From: Clostridia bacterium
GTDB lineage: Bacteria > Bacillota > Clostridia > Oscillospirales > CAG-272
Direction: 5' to 3'
Length of the DNA: 34,642 nucleotides
Assembly (NCBI GenBank): GCA_017451735.1
Contig: JAFTNU010000046.1
Span: 1 to 34,642 of the forward strand
This document shows, piece after piece, positions 33,007-34,642 of this stretch. A program made the translations under genes and the position numbers. The notes below the pieces were generated by a model. The model was given only the letters and a program-made list of their open reading frames with translations, had not been told where the DNA came from and made no database searches. How positions within the stretch are numbered: position 1 is the first letter of the stretch; every line of letters begins with the position of its first letter.

Positions 33007-34305
33007 ATGGCATTTACCGAAACCGACCGCGTGATATTTACCAAAGAAATGAGAAAGGATTACACCATCCTTCTCCCCAATATGCTCCCCATGCACTTCC
33101 GCATTCTGGAAAAGATCTTCAACACCTGCGGCTACAAGTGCGTCCTGCTGGAAAACGACGACCATTCGGTCATCGAGGCGGGGCTGAAATACGTACATAA
33201 CGATACCTGCTACCCCGCGCTTCTGGTCATCGGGCAATTCATCTCCGCTCTGCAAAGCGGGAAATACGATGTGAACAAGACCGCCCTGTTCCTGACTCAG
33301 ACCGGCGGCGGCTGTCGCGCCTCCAACTACATCCCGCTCCTGCGCAAGGCACTTGCCAAGGCAGGGCTGGGTCATGTGCCCGTGATCTCGCTGAATATTG
33401 CGGGGCTTGAGAAAAATCCCGGCTTTAAGCTGACCTTCGGCTTGATGCAGCGCATTCTTTATGCCGTTTATTACGGAGATCTGCTTCTGTCTCTGGTCAA
33501 CCAGTGCCGCCCCTATGAGGTGGAGCCCGGCTCTGCCATGGCGATGGCGGAAAAGTGGGTACAGAGGCTGGCGGAGCAGATGAGTGACCGCAAGAACCTG
33601 AATTATAAGACCGTTCGCGCCACCTATATCGAGATCCTGCGGGATTTTGACCGCAATCTGCCCCGCACTGCCGAAAAGAAGGTACGCGTGGGCATTGTGG
33701 GTGAGATCTACGTGAAATTCTCCTCTCTTGGCAACAACCATCTGGAGGATTTTCTGGTGGCAGAGGGCGCCGAGCCGGTGCTGGCGGGGCTCATGGACTT
33801 TTTCATGTACACCCTCAACGCCTCGGTGGTGGATACCCGCCTTTACGGCATGAATAAGAAAAAGGGCGCCGTCATGAAGTTCCTTTACGATTATCTCTAC
33901 AGAAAGCAACAGGATTTTATCCGTTTGTACAAGGAGAACAGCAGCTTCACCCCGCCCACCGATTTTGAAAAGACCCGTGCCACCATCAAGGGCTATATCA
34001 ACGAGGGAGTGCAGATGGGCGAGGGTTGGCTCCTGACTGCCGAAATGCTGGAGCTGATCGAGAGCGGCGTCAAGAATGTGGTCTGCGCCCAGCCCTTTGG
34101 CTGTCTGCCCAACCACATCGTAGGCAAGGGCATGATGAAGATCATCCGCGAGAAGCATCCGGGTGTGAATTTAGTCTCCATCGATTACGATTCCAGCGCC
34201 TCCCGCATCAACCAGGAGAACCGCTTGAAGCTGATGCTGGCCGGTGCCAACCGCGCCATGCAGGAGGAAGAAGCGGCAACCGAAAAGGAAAAGGTGAGCG
34301 TATAA
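33007..34305 (+). CDS. 2-hydroxyacyl-CoA dehydratase-like subunit (HgdB/BcrC family)
   Basis: 432 residues. TCYPALLVIGQF near 62-73, GGGCRASNYIPL near 100-111, GEIYVKFSS and AQPFGCLPNHI near 360-370 are cysteine- and glycine-containing blocks seen in the dehydratase-like part of large CoA-activase proteins. These cysteines may hold an iron-sulfur cluster. AAGGAGGTG lies 6 nt before the ATG. The gene is in the same frame as the preceding one, separated by one TGA and one sense codon. It is a likely partner of the 984-residue ATPase; no acyl-CoA ligase, transferase or electron-transfer flavoprotein gene is nearby to name the pathway. The C-terminus is acidic and charged. Confidence 0.85.
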   Translation: MAFTETDRVIFTKEMRKDYTILLPNMLPMHFRILEKIFNTCGYKCVLLENDDHSVIEAGLKYVHNDTCYPALLVIGQFISALQSGKYDVNKTALFLTQTGGGCRASNYIPLLRKALAKAGLGHVPVISLNIAGLEKNPGFKLTFGLMQRILYAVYYGDLLLSLVNQCRPYEVEPGSAMAMAEKWVQRLAEQMSDRKNLNYKTVRATYIEILRDFDRNLPRTAEKKVRVGIVGEIYVKFSSLGNNHLEDFLVAEGAEPVLAGLMDFFMYTLNASVVDTRLYGMNKKKGAVMKFLYDYLYRKQQDFIRLYKENSSFTPPTDFEKTRATIKGYINEGVQMGEGWLLTAEMLELIESGVKNVVCAQPFGCLPNHIVGKGMMKIIREKHPGVNLVSIDYDSSASRINQENRLKLMLAGANRAMQEEEAATEKEKVSV

Positions 34306-34318
34306 CAAGGGCGTACTT

Positions 34319-34500
34319 GCCTTCCCCAAGAGGGGGATGAGCTCTCCTTTGGCGAGCAACCGGAGTTTTCTTGCGAAAACTCTATGGGGGACCGTCGTAG
34401 GCGGTGGATAAGGAGAGCCGGTTAGTACAGTACAAAGGGTGTTCTCCTCATCCGGTTGGGCGGCTCGCCGCAGGCGAGGTGGAACTCCGCTGGGGAAGGC
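34319..34500 (+). repeat. CCTTCCCC multi-hairpin repeat (family B), short copy
   Basis: It opens GCCTTCCCCAAGAGGGGG, contains the CTCTCCTTTGGCGAG and GAGTTTTC-TTGC-GAAAACTC hairpins, then CTCCTCATCCGG, GCTCGCCGCAGGCGAG and CCGCTGGGGAAGGC. The CATCGGAAG core is replaced by unrelated sequence. It starts 14 nt after the dehydratase-like gene and could end its transcript. Confidence 0.78.
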
Positions 34501-34586
34501 AAGGACGCGGTTTTGCCAGTCGATGGGCTCGCAAGTTTGCAATGCATAGCGGGTGTTTGGTGTGTTAGCACATGATCTTTCTATGC

Positions 34587-34642
34587 GTCATCCTGAGGGC
34601 GGCAACAGAGCCGCCCGTGAGGATCTCGCAAACGGCAACAAG
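34587..34642 (+). repeat. 201-bp MITE-like element (family A), cut by window end
   Basis: GTCATCCTGAG and the left-arm hairpin GGCGGC-AACAGA-GCCGCC, then CAAACGGCAACA before the window stops. Its flank (CATGATCTTTCTATGC) and preceding sequence match the reverse-orientation copy at 189-389. Confidence 0.8.

Noticed and set aside
31570-34158. 862-codon reverse-strand frame opposite the activase/dehydratase genes
   Set aside because: Antisense shadow of two well-recognised genes; no recognisable domain.
1-34642. tRNA and rRNA genes
   Set aside because: I looked for tRNA T-loop (GGTTCGANTC) contexts and rRNA-like blocks in the intergenic regions and saw none; a covariance-model scan would be decisive.

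Overview
The window looks like chromosome from an uncultured, GC-rich member of the Clostridia (Firmicutes), most likely an Oscillospiraceae/Ruminococcaceae-type gut anaerobe. The basis is AGGAGG-type ribosome sites, TTGACA/TATAAT-type promoters with uniform 17-bp spacers, Bacillus/Clostridium gene orders (holB-ricT-trmN6-rsmI, rimP-nusA-ylxR-ylxQ-infB, yybS-gdpP-rplI-dnaB, tilS-hpt-ftsH), a clostridial 2[4Fe-4S] ferredoxin, and an oxygen-sensitive CoA-dehydratase activase pair. Both ends lie inside the same repeat family in opposite orientation, as expected of a draft contig that stopped at a repeat. I see no rRNA, tRNA, CRISPR, phage or insertion-sequence transposase gene.

Layout. 1-757: repeats, then the promoter of a sugar-acid kinase (758-1777). 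2029-9103: a housekeeping block: DNA polymerase III delta', the PSP1-family protein RicT with a very long disordered N-terminus, ferredoxin, a TrmN6-type methyltransferase, a reverse-strand cell-wall amidase, RsmI and aspartate-semialdehyde dehydrogenase. 9195-13823: an accessory stretch with a 93-residue orphan under an operator-like palindrome, a 1.1-kb island of stacked repeats, a family 2 glycoside hydrolase, and a membrane protein with a cysteine-rich tail. 13971-19737 (reverse strand): the rimP-nusA-ylxR-ylxQ-infB operon, apparently extended by a Nudix hydrolase and a 39-residue peptide, with a roughly 325-nt leader. 20278-29600 (forward): yybS-gdpP-rplI-dnaB-tilS-hpt-ftsH, tightly packed. 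30049-34305: a two-gene ATPase activase/2-hydroxyacyl-CoA dehydratase-like system. 34319-34642: repeats again.

The core genes serve replication (HolB, DnaB), translation and RNA maturation (IF-2, NusA, RimP, YlxQ/R, L9, TilS, RsmI, RicT), purine salvage, c-di-AMP turnover and membrane proteolysis. The most unusual content is non-coding. First, a 201-bp MITE-like element is present in three full copies and one cut by the window end. Second, two arrays of small hairpins have a constant GCGATAT linker, while the stems vary in sequence but stay self-complementary. Third, a multi-hairpin CCTTCCCC element recurs. Also notable are the activase/dehydratase genes, separated by a single in-frame TGA.
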